From: CBFDBF01 sp050287965
Lineage (GTDB): Bacteria > Pseudomonadota > Gammaproteobacteria > Chromatiales > Chromatiaceae
Assembly: GCA_050287965.1 (NCBI GenBank)
Contig: JBNKCX010000043.1
Span: 1 to 64,000 of the forward strand
Reading direction: 5' to 3'
Length of the DNA: 64,000 nucleotides
The notes under the pieces were generated by a model, which worked only from the letters and a program-made list of their open reading frames with translations, did not search any database and was not told the DNA's origin. A program made the position numbers and the translations under genes. Positions 53,154-62,238 of this stretch are shown here, in pieces (positions within the stretch are counted from its first letter, which is position 1; each line of letters begins with the position of its first letter).

Positions 53154-53949
53154 TGGGGTTATCCGCCCCCGGCCTGGTCCGGTAGAGGGTGTCGGCCCGC
53201 TGCTGTACGTCGCGCCAGAACTCCCGCTCCCCGGCGATAATCTCGCGCAGCGGCCGCTGCCGGTACTCCCGCAGGAAACGCAGCAGGTCGCGGCGGGTGA
53301 GCCCCAACTCCATGGCGGAAAACCAGAGCGATCCCAGGTCCTTGATCAACCAGCGTCTGGGGGTCTGCTGGCGCAGTTGCACCCGATGCAGGTCGATGAC
53401 GTAAAGATGCAGGTCCTCTTCACTCCCGTCCCAGGGCACACGGATGAGAAAATGACAGATGTAGAAGTCCCGGTGATTGACCCCGTTCTCGTGCAGGGTT
53501 CGGGCAATCTTCGCCAGTCTGCGTATCAGCAGGTGTTTTTGCGCTGCCGGAGGGGGCTGATGACACCAGTTCTCGCAATACCGCTCCAGGCTGATACTGT
53601 CCGGAAGCGCCTCGGTGATAAGCAGCGAACGAAGGCCGGCGGGATTCCAGCCTTCCCGCCCGTAGGCCACCGGTTGCATGGTTTCCACCCCCAGTTCGTG
53701 CAACCGATGGATGGCCCACCATTCGTTCCCGGCTCCCAGGACCGGCAGCCGTAACGAAAAGAGGTTCTTGAATATCTCCCGCCAACCGACCCCCCGATGA
53801 CACTTGAGGAAGAAATGACGGCCCCCGCGTTCGATGCGGAAGGTGCGCCGGTTCTGAATGCGTTTAAACTCTTCCCCCGGCAGCGCACAAAGCTCCCGCA
53901 GTTCGGTTTCAGGGAAGAGTTCACGGTATTCTTCAAGCAGGTTCAGCAT
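53146..53949 (-). CDS. waaP: LPS core heptose(I) kinase WaaP
   Basis: This 267-residue kinase phosphorylates O4 of heptose I, important for outer-membrane integrity. It has FRIERGGRHFFLKCHRGVGW (ATP-binding Lys near 49), VNHRDFYICHFLIR (catalytic loop, about 159-172) and LYVIDLHRVQLRQ, all diagnostic of WaaP. Length matches (about 265). It overlaps waaG by 17 bases, which fits the usual waaG-waaP coupling. Confidence 0.95.
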   Translation of the reverse strand: MLNLLEEYRELFPETELRELCALPGEEFKRIQNRRTFRIERGGRHFFLKCHRGVGWREIFKNLFSLRLPVLGAGNEWWAIHRLHELGVETMQPVAYGREGWNPAGLRSLLITEALPDSISLERYCENWCHQPPPAAQKHLLIRRLAKIARTLHENGVNHRDFYICHFLIRVPWDGSEEDLHLYVIDLHRVQLRQQTPRRWLIKDLGSLWFSAMELGLTRRDLLRFLREYRQRPLREIIAGEREFWRDVQQRADTLYRTRPGADNPNG

Positions 53950-55084
53950 GCCGTTCCCGATTACGTTCCGCTCTGGCGATTATTACATCCGCGGCTCGTT
54001 CAATAAGACTGTATAGATCGGTCCGTTCACAATAGACCGGTCCGTTTTCGCGCCACACTTCAATATGTTCCGAATCGAGAAATTCAGCCAGCGCACGATC
54101 CAACCGCCCCTGACGGAAAGGCTCCGCCAGGACCATGCCCGCCTCCGCGTCAGCAACATGGAATGCGAATCCACAGTTGCCGGTCACCAGCACCGGCAAT
54201 CCGCATATCATCGCTTCAATCAGAACCGTTCCGGTGTTCTCGCTGCGGGGCGCATGCACCAGACAGTCGGCGGCATAGTAGAAGCGGGGCACATCTTCCC
54301 GAGTTCCGGTAAATACTATCCGCTCACCAACCCCTGACCGCTGCGCCTGACGCCGGAACGGCTCCGCCTTTCCGTGTCCCACCACCACCAGCCGCGACGT
54401 CTCCCGCAACCGCTCGGGCAGGGACGCAAACGCCTGGATAACCCGATCCACCCCTTTGGTCCGGAAGCGTGATCCCACCACCAGGATCATACGCTCGCCT
54501 TCCTCCAGACCCAATTCCCGCCGCAACGCCCCGCGGTATTCCTCCCGATCCCCCTCCACCTGCAACCTGTCCCGGTTGATTCCGGGGGGCAACAGATGGA
54601 ACCGCTCCGGTTCGGTAGCATAGTAATGGATGAATTTGTCCCGTTCCTGATGGGCGATCAACACCACCTCGGTGGTCGCCCCCCGACGGAAAACCTCGCT
54701 CTCCTGACGCCGAAACGCCCGATACCGCGGGGACCAGCGGTAGATAGCCGGCTTGGTCTCGGCGGCACGCGCGGCATAACAGGGATCCGCAGCATAGTAG
54801 ACATCCAATCCCGGAAGCTTGGTAAACCCGACGCGGCAGTCATACCCCTTCCCGGCAACCGCTTCGGCAAATCGCGCCGCCAGCAGATCGTTGCTGCGAT
54901 GATTGGTGCTTGCCCGGGTATCCAGCTCAATAACCCCCACCCCCGACGGCCGCTCCCCCTGCCACTCCCCGGTATAGATATCCACCTCATGACCCCTGAC
55001 CACACAGGTCTCGGCGATGCGCAGCAGGGATCGCTGCATACCGCCGAAAGGGAACCAGAGGGAGACGACGAAGGCCAGTTTCAT
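53933..55084 (-). CDS. waaG: LPS core glycosyltransferase WaaG (GT4 family)
   Basis: This 383-residue GT-B glycosyltransferase adds the first hexose to heptose II of the core. It begins LAFVVSLWFPFGGMQRSLL and has the donor-site pattern VLIEAMICGLPVLVTGNCGFAF with the GT4 E-x7-E Glu. VVGSRFRTKGVDRVIQAF sits mid-protein. I chose the ATG at 55084, which matches family length (374 in E. coli). The frame runs 27 codons further up into the waaC end. Four bases separate it from waaC. Confidence 0.93.
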   Translation of the reverse strand: MKLAFVVSLWFPFGGMQRSLLRIAETCVVRGHEVDIYTGEWQGERPSGVGVIELDTRASTNHRSNDLLAARFAEAVAGKGYDCRVGFTKLPGLDVYYAADPCYAARAAETKPAIYRWSPRYRAFRRQESEVFRRGATTEVVLIAHQERDKFIHYYATEPERFHLLPPGINRDRLQVEGDREEYRGALRRELGLEEGERMILVVGSRFRTKGVDRVIQAFASLPERLRETSRLVVVGHGKAEPFRRQAQRSGVGERIVFTGTREDVPRFYYAADCLVHAPRSENTGTVLIEAMICGLPVLVTGNCGFAFHVADAEAGMVLAEPFRQGRLDRALAEFLDSEHIEVWRENGPVYCERTDLYSLIERAADVIIARAERNRERHAEPA

Positions 55085-55088
55085 TTCC

Positions 55089-56108
55089 TTACCCCTGCAT
55101 CCGGTCCAGAAGCCGGTCCCATACCTGTTCCGGCGGCAAGGTCGTGAAACAGGCGGGCCGGACACTGCTCTCTTCGGTGTAACTGCATTGTCGGTGCATG
55201 CAGGGGGCGCAGGGGAAGTCGACCTCTAGATTGACCTGCCTTCTCCCCCTGGCCCCGGTCAGGTCCGTGTGGGTCGGTCCGTAAAGGGTTACTCCGGGAA
55301 CGGAAAGAGCCGCCGCCAGATGGGCCAGACCGGAATCGACTCCGACCACGCCGGCCGCCCCCGCCAGTTCCCTGGCCAGTCCCGCCAGCCCCTCCTTGGG
55401 CAATATCTCGCCGTATCCGGCGCCATCGATGATCGCCCGCGCATATTCCCGCTCATCCGGCGTTCCCCAGGGAAGACGCACCCGATATCCGGCGGCGGAT
55501 GCGAGTTGGGTCAATTCGATCCAGAACTCCTGAGGCCAGAGTTTCGTGGGCCAGGTCGTACCATGCAGAAACAGCAGATAAGGCGACGCCCCGGACGGCG
55601 TCTCCAGCGTGAAGGAGATCCCGTAATCCGGCTCACCCTGGGGAAGCGGGTAATCGAAGGCCCGGGCGAACAGCATCCGTACCCGCTCGATGGCATGCAT
55701 CCGGCGCGGCACCCTGACCGTTCGGTTATAGCCCAGGGCCGCCAGCGGCTCCCGGGCGGAGTCGCGATGGAGTCCCACCCGGGGACCATCGGCCATACGG
55801 GCCAGAAGGGCGCTTTTCAGCAACCCCTGGGCGTCGATGACCAGGTCATAGGAATCACGGGAAAGCAGGCGCCGAAAATCCCGGATTTCACCGCTGCTCC
55901 ACGCCCTGCGCCAAGCCTTGCGCCAGCGTCGCAGCGCCACCGGGATCACCCGCTCCACCGCCGGATGCCAACCGGGAATCTCCGCGAACGCCTCCTCCAC
56001 CACCCAATCGAAGCGGACCCCCGGCACCGCCGCCGCTGCATCGGTCACCGCCGGCAGGGTATGGACCACGTCCCCGAGAGAAGAAGTTTTTACGATAAGC
56101 GCCTTCAA
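55089..56108 (-). CDS. waaC: LPS heptosyltransferase I WaaC
   Basis: This protein (339 residues from the TTG at 56108) adds the first heptose to Kdo from ADP-heptose. It begins LKALIVKTSSLGDVVHTLP, the family N terminus. Later it has LLFLHGTTWPTKLWPQEFW (heptose/ADP contacts), GVDSGLAHLAAALSVPGVTLYGPT and PCMHRQCSY. No ATG or GTG is in frame near the expected start, so a TTG is likely. A TTG at 56195 would add an Arg-rich extension that overlaps the cysC terminator. WaaG follows after 4 bases. Confidence 0.9.
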   Translation of the reverse strand: MKALIVKTSSLGDVVHTLPAVTDAAAAVPGVRFDWVVEEAFAEIPGWHPAVERVIPVALRRWRKAWRRAWSSGEIRDFRRLLSRDSYDLVIDAQGLLKSALLARMADGPRVGLHRDSAREPLAALGYNRTVRVPRRMHAIERVRMLFARAFDYPLPQGEPDYGISFTLETPSGASPYLLFLHGTTWPTKLWPQEFWIELTQLASAAGYRVRLPWGTPDEREYARAIIDGAGYGEILPKEGLAGLARELAGAAGVVGVDSGLAHLAAALSVPGVTLYGPTHTDLTGARGRRQVNLEVDFPCAPCMHRQCSYTEESSVRPACFTTLPPEQVWDRLLDRMQG

Positions 56109-56193
56109 GCTCTGAATCTTTTCTGTTAAACGAAATCGGCGCCGGTTCCTTCGCGTCCGCGGGAGCGGCGCTACGGGCCGCGAAAAGGGACCC

Positions 56194-56223
56194 AAAAAAA
56201 CGTCGCGGCCACCGGGCCGCGAC
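56194..56223 (-). terminator. Rho-independent terminator after cysC
   Basis: On the minus strand GTCGCGGCC and GGCCGCGAC form a perfect 9-bp stem with a 4-base loop, followed by G and seven T residues, 11 bases after the cysC stop. It separates the waaF-cysC unit from waaC-waaG-waaP. Confidence 0.93.
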
Positions 56224-56234
56224 TGCTAAACAAC

Positions 56235-56873
56235 TCAGCCGTTTACGGACGCATCCTTCGCCGCGGCCCCGTTGGCGATATACCCCTGTTCACGAAGATA
56301 AGAGAGCACCTGCTCCGCGCTCTCGTCCAGGGAAAGCCTGTCTGTATCCACCACGATCTCGGCGTTTTCCGGCTCTTCATAGGGCGACGAAATACCGGTG
56401 TAGTTGGGTATAAGCCCGGCGCGGGCCTTGGCGTAAAGCCCCTTTACGTCCCGTTCTTCACACACCTTGAGACTGCAACGGCAGTAGACTTCGATAAAAT
56501 CCCCCTCTGGCATGAGACCACGCACCCGTTGCCGGTCATGGCGGAACGGCGAGATGAAGGCGGTCATGGCGATAACCCCCGCCTCCATGAAGAGTTTCGT
56601 CATCTCTCCGATCCGCCGGATATTCTCTTTCCGGTCGTCCTCGGTGAAACCGAGATCGGAACAGAGTCCGTGACGTACATTATCCCCGTCGAAGACAAAA
56701 GAACGACAACCCATTTCATGCAACCGCGCTTCCACCGCGTTGGCAAGGGTTGACTTGCCGGCGCCGGAAAGCCCGGTGAACCAAAGCACGAAACTCTTGT
56801 GACCGTTCATCTCCTGCCGCTTGGCGCGATCCACCGCCTGCTGTTGCCAGACGACGTTACTGCTCTTCTCCAT
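56235..56873 (-). CDS. cysC: Adenylylsulfate kinase CysC
   Basis: This 212-residue P-loop kinase phosphorylates APS to PAPS, the sulfate donor of sulfotransferases. It has the Walker A motif GLSGAGKSTLANAV (about 34-47), FDGDNVRHGLCSDLGF, and FISPFRHDRQRVR. It lacks the usual cysDN partners and sits directly after waaF (stop and start codons are adjacent). In this setting it more likely feeds PAPS to the sulfotransferase in the island than serves sulfate assimilation. A strong terminator follows. Confidence 0.95.
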   Translation of the reverse strand: MEKSSNVVWQQQAVDRAKRQEMNGHKSFVLWFTGLSGAGKSTLANAVEARLHEMGCRSFVFDGDNVRHGLCSDLGFTEDDRKENIRRIGEMTKLFMEAGVIAMTAFISPFRHDRQRVRGLMPEGDFIEVYCRCSLKVCEERDVKGLYAKARAGLIPNYTGISSPYEEPENAEIVVDTDRLSLDESAEQVLSYLREQGYIANGAAAKDASVNG

Positions 56874-57905
56874 TCATTCTCCTTCTTCAGCAAGTTCCCT
56901 CAATGTTCGGGCAACCTGCTCCACCGATATTCCGGTAAGACAATTCAAATGCCCCTCCGGACATTCCCGTTTAAAACAGGGACTGCACTCCAGGCCCAGC
57001 CGCAAAATCCTGCTCCGCGGGTTGAGCGGCGGGGTAAATCCCGGATCAGACGATCCGTATATGGCCACCAGCGGCCGGTTAAGTGCCGCCGCCACATGCA
57101 TCAGCCCGGAATCGTTACTGACTACTGTATCAACCTGGGACATCAGATCTACAACCTGCGCCAGGGTGGTGCGTCCGCTGAGGTCCACACAACGGCCGGC
57201 GGCCCCCCGGTTAACCTCCGCGCATACGTCGCGGTCCTTCTCCGATCCGAACAGCCAGACCGACCATCCCAGGTCGCTCATCTCGGCGGCCAGTTCCCCG
57301 TAATACCGTTCCGGCCAACGCTTGGCCGGCCCATACTCAGCCCCTGGGCAAAGCGCCAGAAGCGGGTGTTGCTGCCGCCGCAATCCCAGTGCATCCATCG
57401 CCGAGACCGCATCCGCGGCGTCCACCCGCAACTCCGGCATCGGGATCTCCGGAACCCCGCCGAAATCGCCGGGATAGGCCAGTGCCACGAAGCGCTGCAC
57501 GGTCATGGTCAGCCGCTCCTTGTTCAGGCGCCGGATATCGTTTATCAATCCGTAGCGCATCTCCCCGACCCAACCGGTACGCCTGGGGATCTTCGCCCAA
57601 AACGGCACCAGGGCCGATTTGAATGAATTGGGGAGCAGTATGGCCTGGTCATACCCCCGCTTCGCCAGAGAACGACCCAACCGCCGGCGGCCCCGCAGAT
57701 CGAGCCGGCCATGCCCGAACGGCATATCGATGGCTTCCGCCACCTCCGGCATGCGTTGCAGCAACGGCCGGCTCCATCCCGGGGCAAGCACATCAATGGC
57801 ACACCCCGGATTACGCCTTACCAGAACCTTAAACAGGCTCTGGGCCATTACCATATCACCGACCCACGAAGGGCCTACCACCAGGATTCGGGAAACAGCG
57901 CTCAA
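56874..57905 (-). CDS. waaF: LPS heptosyltransferase II WaaF
   Basis: This 343-residue enzyme transfers the second heptose of the inner core. It has the family N terminus ILVVGPSWVGDMVMAQSLF (about 7-25), PGAEYGPAKRWPERYYGEL, SNDSGLMHVAAALNRPLVAIYGS, and the WaaF-specific C-terminal Cys cluster CSPCFKRECPEGHLNC. The only start that fits is a TTG at 57905, with no clear Shine-Dalgarno. cysC begins immediately after the stop codon. Confidence 0.95.
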   Translation of the reverse strand: MSAVSRILVVGPSWVGDMVMAQSLFKVLVRRNPGCAIDVLAPGWSRPLLQRMPEVAEAIDMPFGHGRLDLRGRRRLGRSLAKRGYDQAILLPNSFKSALVPFWAKIPRRTGWVGEMRYGLINDIRRLNKERLTMTVQRFVALAYPGDFGGVPEIPMPELRVDAADAVSAMDALGLRRQQHPLLALCPGAEYGPAKRWPERYYGELAAEMSDLGWSVWLFGSEKDRDVCAEVNRGAAGRCVDLSGRTTLAQVVDLMSQVDTVVSNDSGLMHVAAALNRPLVAIYGSSDPGFTPPLNPRSRILRLGLECSPCFKRECPEGHLNCLTGISVEQVARTLRELAEEGE

Positions 57906-57914
57906 ACGTAACTA

Positions 57915-58097
57915 TCAATCGGCCAGTTGATAACGGGTACCGCAGTATGGACAGACCGCCGTTCCGGTCTTCAATGAAAGATAGACACGCGGATGCAGCG
58001 CCGCCGACTCGGTCTGCCGACCTGGGCAGCAAAGGGGCAGTTCAGCCGGCGACACCTTAACAATCCTCTCTTTCGATCGGGTAGCAGCCTCAGCCAT
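57915..58097 (-). CDS. Small zinc-finger protein (zf-CHCC family)
   Basis: This 60-residue protein has one zinc site made of CCPG near residue 23, His in ALHPRVYL, and CPYC near 49 (CHCC type, as in mitochondrial NDUFS6). GGAGG lies 6 bases before the ATG. Such genes are commonly next to ilvE/waaF in gammaproteobacteria. Function is unknown. Confidence 0.9.
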   Translation of the reverse strand: MAEAATRSKERIVKVSPAELPLCCPGRQTESAALHPRVYLSLKTGTAVCPYCGTRYQLAD

Positions 58098-58143
58098 GTA
58101 TTCCTCCTGTAATCGGCGCTGAGAAGTTTCGCCGACGGTCGAT

Positions 58144-59067
58144 CTAGGCCAGGGTCAGCCAACCGGGGTTCTCATCCCGGCGACCGTGAACCTGGTCGAA
58201 GTAGAGCTGCTGCAGCCGCTCGGTGATGGGGCCGCGCCCGTTATTTCCTATGGGCCGGTTGTCCACTTCACGGATCGGCGTCACCTCAGCGGCGGTACCG
58301 GTGAAAAAGGCTTCGTCCGCGATGTAGACCTCATCCCGGGTAATGCGCTTCTCCACCACCTGTATGCCCAGCTCTCTGCAGAGTTCCATCACCGTGTTTC
58401 GGGTGATCCCGTCCAGGGCAGAGGTAAGATCCGGCGTATAGACGACGCCGTTACGGACGATAAAAATATTCTCGCCGGAACCCTCCATGACATAGCCCTC
58501 CGCATCCAGCAGCAGCGCTTCATCGTAACCGCAATCCAGGGCCTCCTTCAGCGCCATCATGGAATTCATATAGTTGCCGTTGGCCTTGGCACGGCACATG
58601 GTGATGTTGACGTGGTGGCGGGTAAAGGAGGAAACCTTGATCCTGATCCCCTTCTCCAGCTCCTCTTCTCCCAGATAAGCTCCCCACTCCCAGGCCGCCA
58701 CCATGGCATGGACCTGCAGATTATCGGCGCGCAATCCCATCCCCTCTGAGCCGTAGAAGCACATGGGCCGAATATACGCCGAGTCCAGACCGTTCTCTTT
58801 CACCACCGCCCGCTGTGCCTCGTTCAAGGTGTTCGCATCGTAAGGCATCGCCATGCCGAGGATGTGAGCGGAACGGAACAGTCGGTCGGTATGGTCCTGC
58901 AGCCGGAAAATGGCCGCGCCCTTGTCGGTTTTGTAGGCACGCACGCCCTCGAACACACCGGTCCCGTAATGGAGAGTGTGGGTAAGGACATGGATCTTGG
59001 CCTCACGCCAGGGCACCATCTCGCCGTCGAGCCAGATCACCCCGTCGCGGTCTGACATTGTCTGCAT
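58144..59067 (-). CDS. ilvE: Branched-chain amino acid aminotransferase IlvE
   Basis: This 307-residue PLP enzyme (fold type IV) interconverts branched-chain amino acids and keto acids. It has VLTHTLHYGTGVFEGVRAYKT, the PLP lysine in NYMNSMMALKEALDCGYDE (about 166-175), GYVMEGSGENIFIVRNG and GITRNTVMELCRELG. GAGGGG precedes the ATG by 6 bases. In Pseudomonas the same gene lies between glnE and waaF, as here. Confidence 0.97.
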   Translation of the reverse strand: MQTMSDRDGVIWLDGEMVPWREAKIHVLTHTLHYGTGVFEGVRAYKTDKGAAIFRLQDHTDRLFRSAHILGMAMPYDANTLNEAQRAVVKENGLDSAYIRPMCFYGSEGMGLRADNLQVHAMVAAWEWGAYLGEEELEKGIRIKVSSFTRHHVNITMCRAKANGNYMNSMMALKEALDCGYDEALLLDAEGYVMEGSGENIFIVRNGVVYTPDLTSALDGITRNTVMELCRELGIQVVEKRITRDEVYIADEAFFTGTAAEVTPIREVDNRPIGNNGRGPITERLQQLYFDQVHGRRDENPGWLTLA

Positions 59068-59204
59068 CGAAAACCCCTCAAGATAAGGGCCAAGGTTTCA
59101 GGGCCGAGGGCCCAGGAAAACCTAATTTGGCCGTTTTATTTCCAATTCACTCTAAACCGTTCAGATCAAGCACCGTGGTTCTCGTCCACCCACCTCGGTC
59201 CCTT

Positions 59205-62066
59205 CTATTCCATCAGGGATTGCCAGATTCCGCGCACCGCGGCGCGTTCTTCCGCCAATTCATCCCCGGCCACCACACTGGGCAACTCTCCCAGGGCGTT
59301 GCGGTGATATAAACTCCGAAATGCCCGGTAGGCATCCGCCAGCAGCCGGGCCGTTTCCCCGTCCAGGATCTCGTGCTTCGCCAACCCCTCCAGCAGACGG
59401 ATATTGTCTGTCCAATCAAGCAGATCCGGGAAGCTGTGAGCCCATCGTAAAACCAAATATTGAACCATAAATTCGATATCGGCGATACCGCCGCGGCCCT
59501 GTTTCAGGTCGAATTCCCCCCCTTTCGACCGGTCCAGGGAGTCGCGCATCTTCTCCCGCATCTCCCTCACCTCACTCCGGAGCTTTTCCGGATCTCTTTC
59601 CCGCGACAGCACCTCACGACGAATTACCTGGAAACGCTCCGCCACCAGGGGATCGCCGACGATGGGCCGTGCTCGCAGCAGGGCCTGGTGTTCCCAGGTC
59701 CAGGCCTGCTCCCGTTGATACTGTTCAAATGTGGCCAACGACGCCACCAGCATGCCGGAGTTGCCGCTCGGCCGCAGCCGCATATCCACCTCATAGAGTA
59801 AGCCGGAAGAGGTGCGGGTGGTAAACATATGAATCATGCGCTGCCCCAGCCTGACGAAGAACACGTCGTTGGCTGCCGGCCTCTCGCCGTCGGTCATGGC
59901 GTTCAGATCCTCGTTACCGTGCAGGAATACCAGATCGAGATCGGACCCGTACCCGAGTTCAATCCCGCCCAGTTTGCCGTAGGCAATGATCGCAAATCCC
60001 CTGCCGTCTCCAGGGATACCGCTGGGACGGCCATGACGGGCGGTAAGATAGCTCCAGGCCATATCCAGTACCCGTGCCGTGGCCACCTCCGCGATCTCCG
60101 TAAGGTAGTCGCTCACCACCATCAGAGGGATAACCCCGGTGATATCGGCGGCCGCCACCCGCAGCATATTGCTCTGGACGAACTGCCGCAGACGCTCCAT
60201 CTGCTGTTCCAGATCTTCAGGGTCCACGGCGCCCAACAGCGTATCCAGTTCCGATTCCAGATCGGCGCGGCGCAGGGGAGAATAGAGACTGCGCGGATCC
60301 AGAAGTTCGTCCAGCAACAGGGGGGCCTGAGTAAGTTTATGGGCGATCCAGGGACTGACACTGCTCAGGCGAACCAGTTGCGAGAGGGCGATGGGACTCT
60401 CCACCAGCAGGGCGATATAGGCGGTGCGACGGGCAATGGCCTCCAACAGACCCAACACCCGCTGCAGCGTGATGTCGGGACTCTCTGCATCACCGATTGC
60501 CTTCAGCAACAGCGGCATCAGTTGATCCATCCGCTGCTGCCCCCGGGTCTCCATGTTGCGGCGGGAGCGGGAATTCCGGAAATCACCCAGCATCTTCAAT
60601 GCCAGATCGGGCTCGGCAAAACCGCTCTCCCGTAACACCTCCCGGGCACCCTCCTGCATAATCTGACCCCGCCAGACGCTGAGCAGCAGTTGCTCCTCTT
60701 CCTCCTCCTGCCCACCGGCCTGCGGAGCGGCGAACACCTTATCGAAATGGCCCTGCACCCGCCGCCGGTGTCGCTCCAGGGCGGAGAAAAAGGCATCCCA
60801 ATCAGCAAAACCCATGGAACGGGCCAGACGCCAGCGCCGCATCCCATCCTCGGGCAACAGGTGAGTCTGGCGATCCTGCCAGGCCTGGAGGCGATTCTCC
60901 ACCAGCCGCAGAAATTCATACGCCTCTTTCAGCTCCCGTGCCAAATACTCCGGAAGAAGCTCCTTTTTTACCAGCAGATCAAGCACCGGCAGGATGGGGC
61001 GAATCTGCAGGTCCGGCTCACGCCCGCCGCGGATCAACTGGAAAGACTGCCCGATAAACTCTATCTCGCGGATGCCGCCCGGACCCAGTTTGATGTTGTC
61101 GGCCATACCCTTGCGCTGCAGTTCGCGGCTGATCAGCCGTTTCATATCCCGCAGGGATTCGATGGAACCGAAATCGAGATACCGGCGATAAACGAAAGGC
61201 CGCAGCAAAGCCATCAGGTGCTCGCCTTTCTCCTTATCCCCGGACACCACCCGCGCCTTGACCATGGCGTAACGTTCCCACTCCCGCGCCTGGGACTGGT
61301 AGTACTCCTCCATGGCATCGAAGCTCATGGCGAGCGGACCGGAATCACCGAAAGGTCTGAGCCGCGCGTCGACACGGAACACAAACCCATCCTCGGTCTG
61401 ACTGTTCAGCGCCTTGATCAGCTGCTGACAAAGCCGGATGAAAAACTGCTCATTGGTCTGAGGCCGGCCCGCGTCCACCCGGCCGTGTTCAGGGAAGGCG
61501 AAGATCAGATCGATATCGGAAGAGAGATTGAGTTCCCTGGCCCCCAGCTTACCCATGCCGAGCACCACCAGCTTCTGCTGCTCTCCCCCCTCGTCGCGTG
61601 GAACACCATGCTTCTCCACTCCCCAGCGGTAGAGCAGTTGCGAAGCCTGGTCGATGGAAATATCGGCGAGTTCCGAAAGGTCTTCCAGAGTCTCCGCCAA
61701 AGGCGCCGTTTGCAGGATATCCCGCCAGATGATGCGTATTATCTGATCCCGCCGGAAACGGCGCAGGACCCGGTGCAGTGCCGCTTCGTCCTCGACCCTC
61801 GCCAGCCTGTCCCGCAACGCCGACCCCATCTCCCCCGGCTGATAGGATCTGGCCAACACCCCGTCGGCGTTCAGGCCGGGTAACAGCTCCGGATCCCGCA
61901 GGCAGCACTGGGCCACATAATCGCTCGCCTCCCAGACCTGCCGCAGCTCCGACAGAAACGTCCCGGAAAGTCCCGTGGTCACCCCCGCGGCACCGGCCTG
62001 TTCAAGCCACTGCCGCCACTGCTCCTCCACCTGTACAGCGGGATCTATTGGTCCTTCGCCTTGCAT
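59205..62066 (-). CDS. glnE: Bifunctional glutamine synthetase adenylyltransferase/adenylyl-removing enzyme GlnE
   Basis: This 953-residue enzyme adenylylates and de-adenylylates glutamine synthetase in response to PII and glutamine. It contains two nucleotidyltransferase domains. The N-terminal removase has NLSSDIDLIFAFPEHG (about 182-197) and the C-terminal transferase GYGSDLDLVFLHG (about 700-712), each followed by a PII-uridylyl-transferase-like helical domain. Length matches E. coli (946). AAGGG lies 7 bases before the ATG at 62066; a GTG one codon up is also open. Confidence 0.97.
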   Translation of the reverse strand: MQGEGPIDPAVQVEEQWRQWLEQAGAAGVTTGLSGTFLSELRQVWEASDYVAQCCLRDPELLPGLNADGVLARSYQPGEMGSALRDRLARVEDEAALHRVLRRFRRDQIIRIIWRDILQTAPLAETLEDLSELADISIDQASQLLYRWGVEKHGVPRDEGGEQQKLVVLGMGKLGARELNLSSDIDLIFAFPEHGRVDAGRPQTNEQFFIRLCQQLIKALNSQTEDGFVFRVDARLRPFGDSGPLAMSFDAMEEYYQSQAREWERYAMVKARVVSGDKEKGEHLMALLRPFVYRRYLDFGSIESLRDMKRLISRELQRKGMADNIKLGPGGIREIEFIGQSFQLIRGGREPDLQIRPILPVLDLLVKKELLPEYLARELKEAYEFLRLVENRLQAWQDRQTHLLPEDGMRRWRLARSMGFADWDAFFSALERHRRRVQGHFDKVFAAPQAGGQEEEEEQLLLSVWRGQIMQEGAREVLRESGFAEPDLALKMLGDFRNSRSRRNMETRGQQRMDQLMPLLLKAIGDAESPDITLQRVLGLLEAIARRTAYIALLVESPIALSQLVRLSSVSPWIAHKLTQAPLLLDELLDPRSLYSPLRRADLESELDTLLGAVDPEDLEQQMERLRQFVQSNMLRVAAADITGVIPLMVVSDYLTEIAEVATARVLDMAWSYLTARHGRPSGIPGDGRGFAIIAYGKLGGIELGYGSDLDLVFLHGNEDLNAMTDGERPAANDVFFVRLGQRMIHMFTTRTSSGLLYEVDMRLRPSGNSGMLVASLATFEQYQREQAWTWEHQALLRARPIVGDPLVAERFQVIRREVLSRERDPEKLRSEVREMREKMRDSLDRSKGGEFDLKQGRGGIADIEFMVQYLVLRWAHSFPDLLDWTDNIRLLEGLAKHEILDGETARLLADAYRAFRSLYHRNALGELPSVVAGDELAEERAAVRGIWQSLME

Positions 62067-62238
62067 CACAGCCCTTTATTGGTCGCACCGTTTGCATGAA
62101 GATCCGAATTAAACCGAACCCATTCAATAATAAAGCGATCCTGTTACCGCTCCCAATCCCGCTATTTAAATCAGTCCCCGGGAGGAACTGATTGTAGAAT
62201 AGGGCCCAATCCGTTGCCATGCTACCGCACGTCGTTCA

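Noticed and set aside
60690..61883. 397-codon open frame opposite glnE
   Set aside because: It is a codon-bias shadow of glnE without domain signatures.
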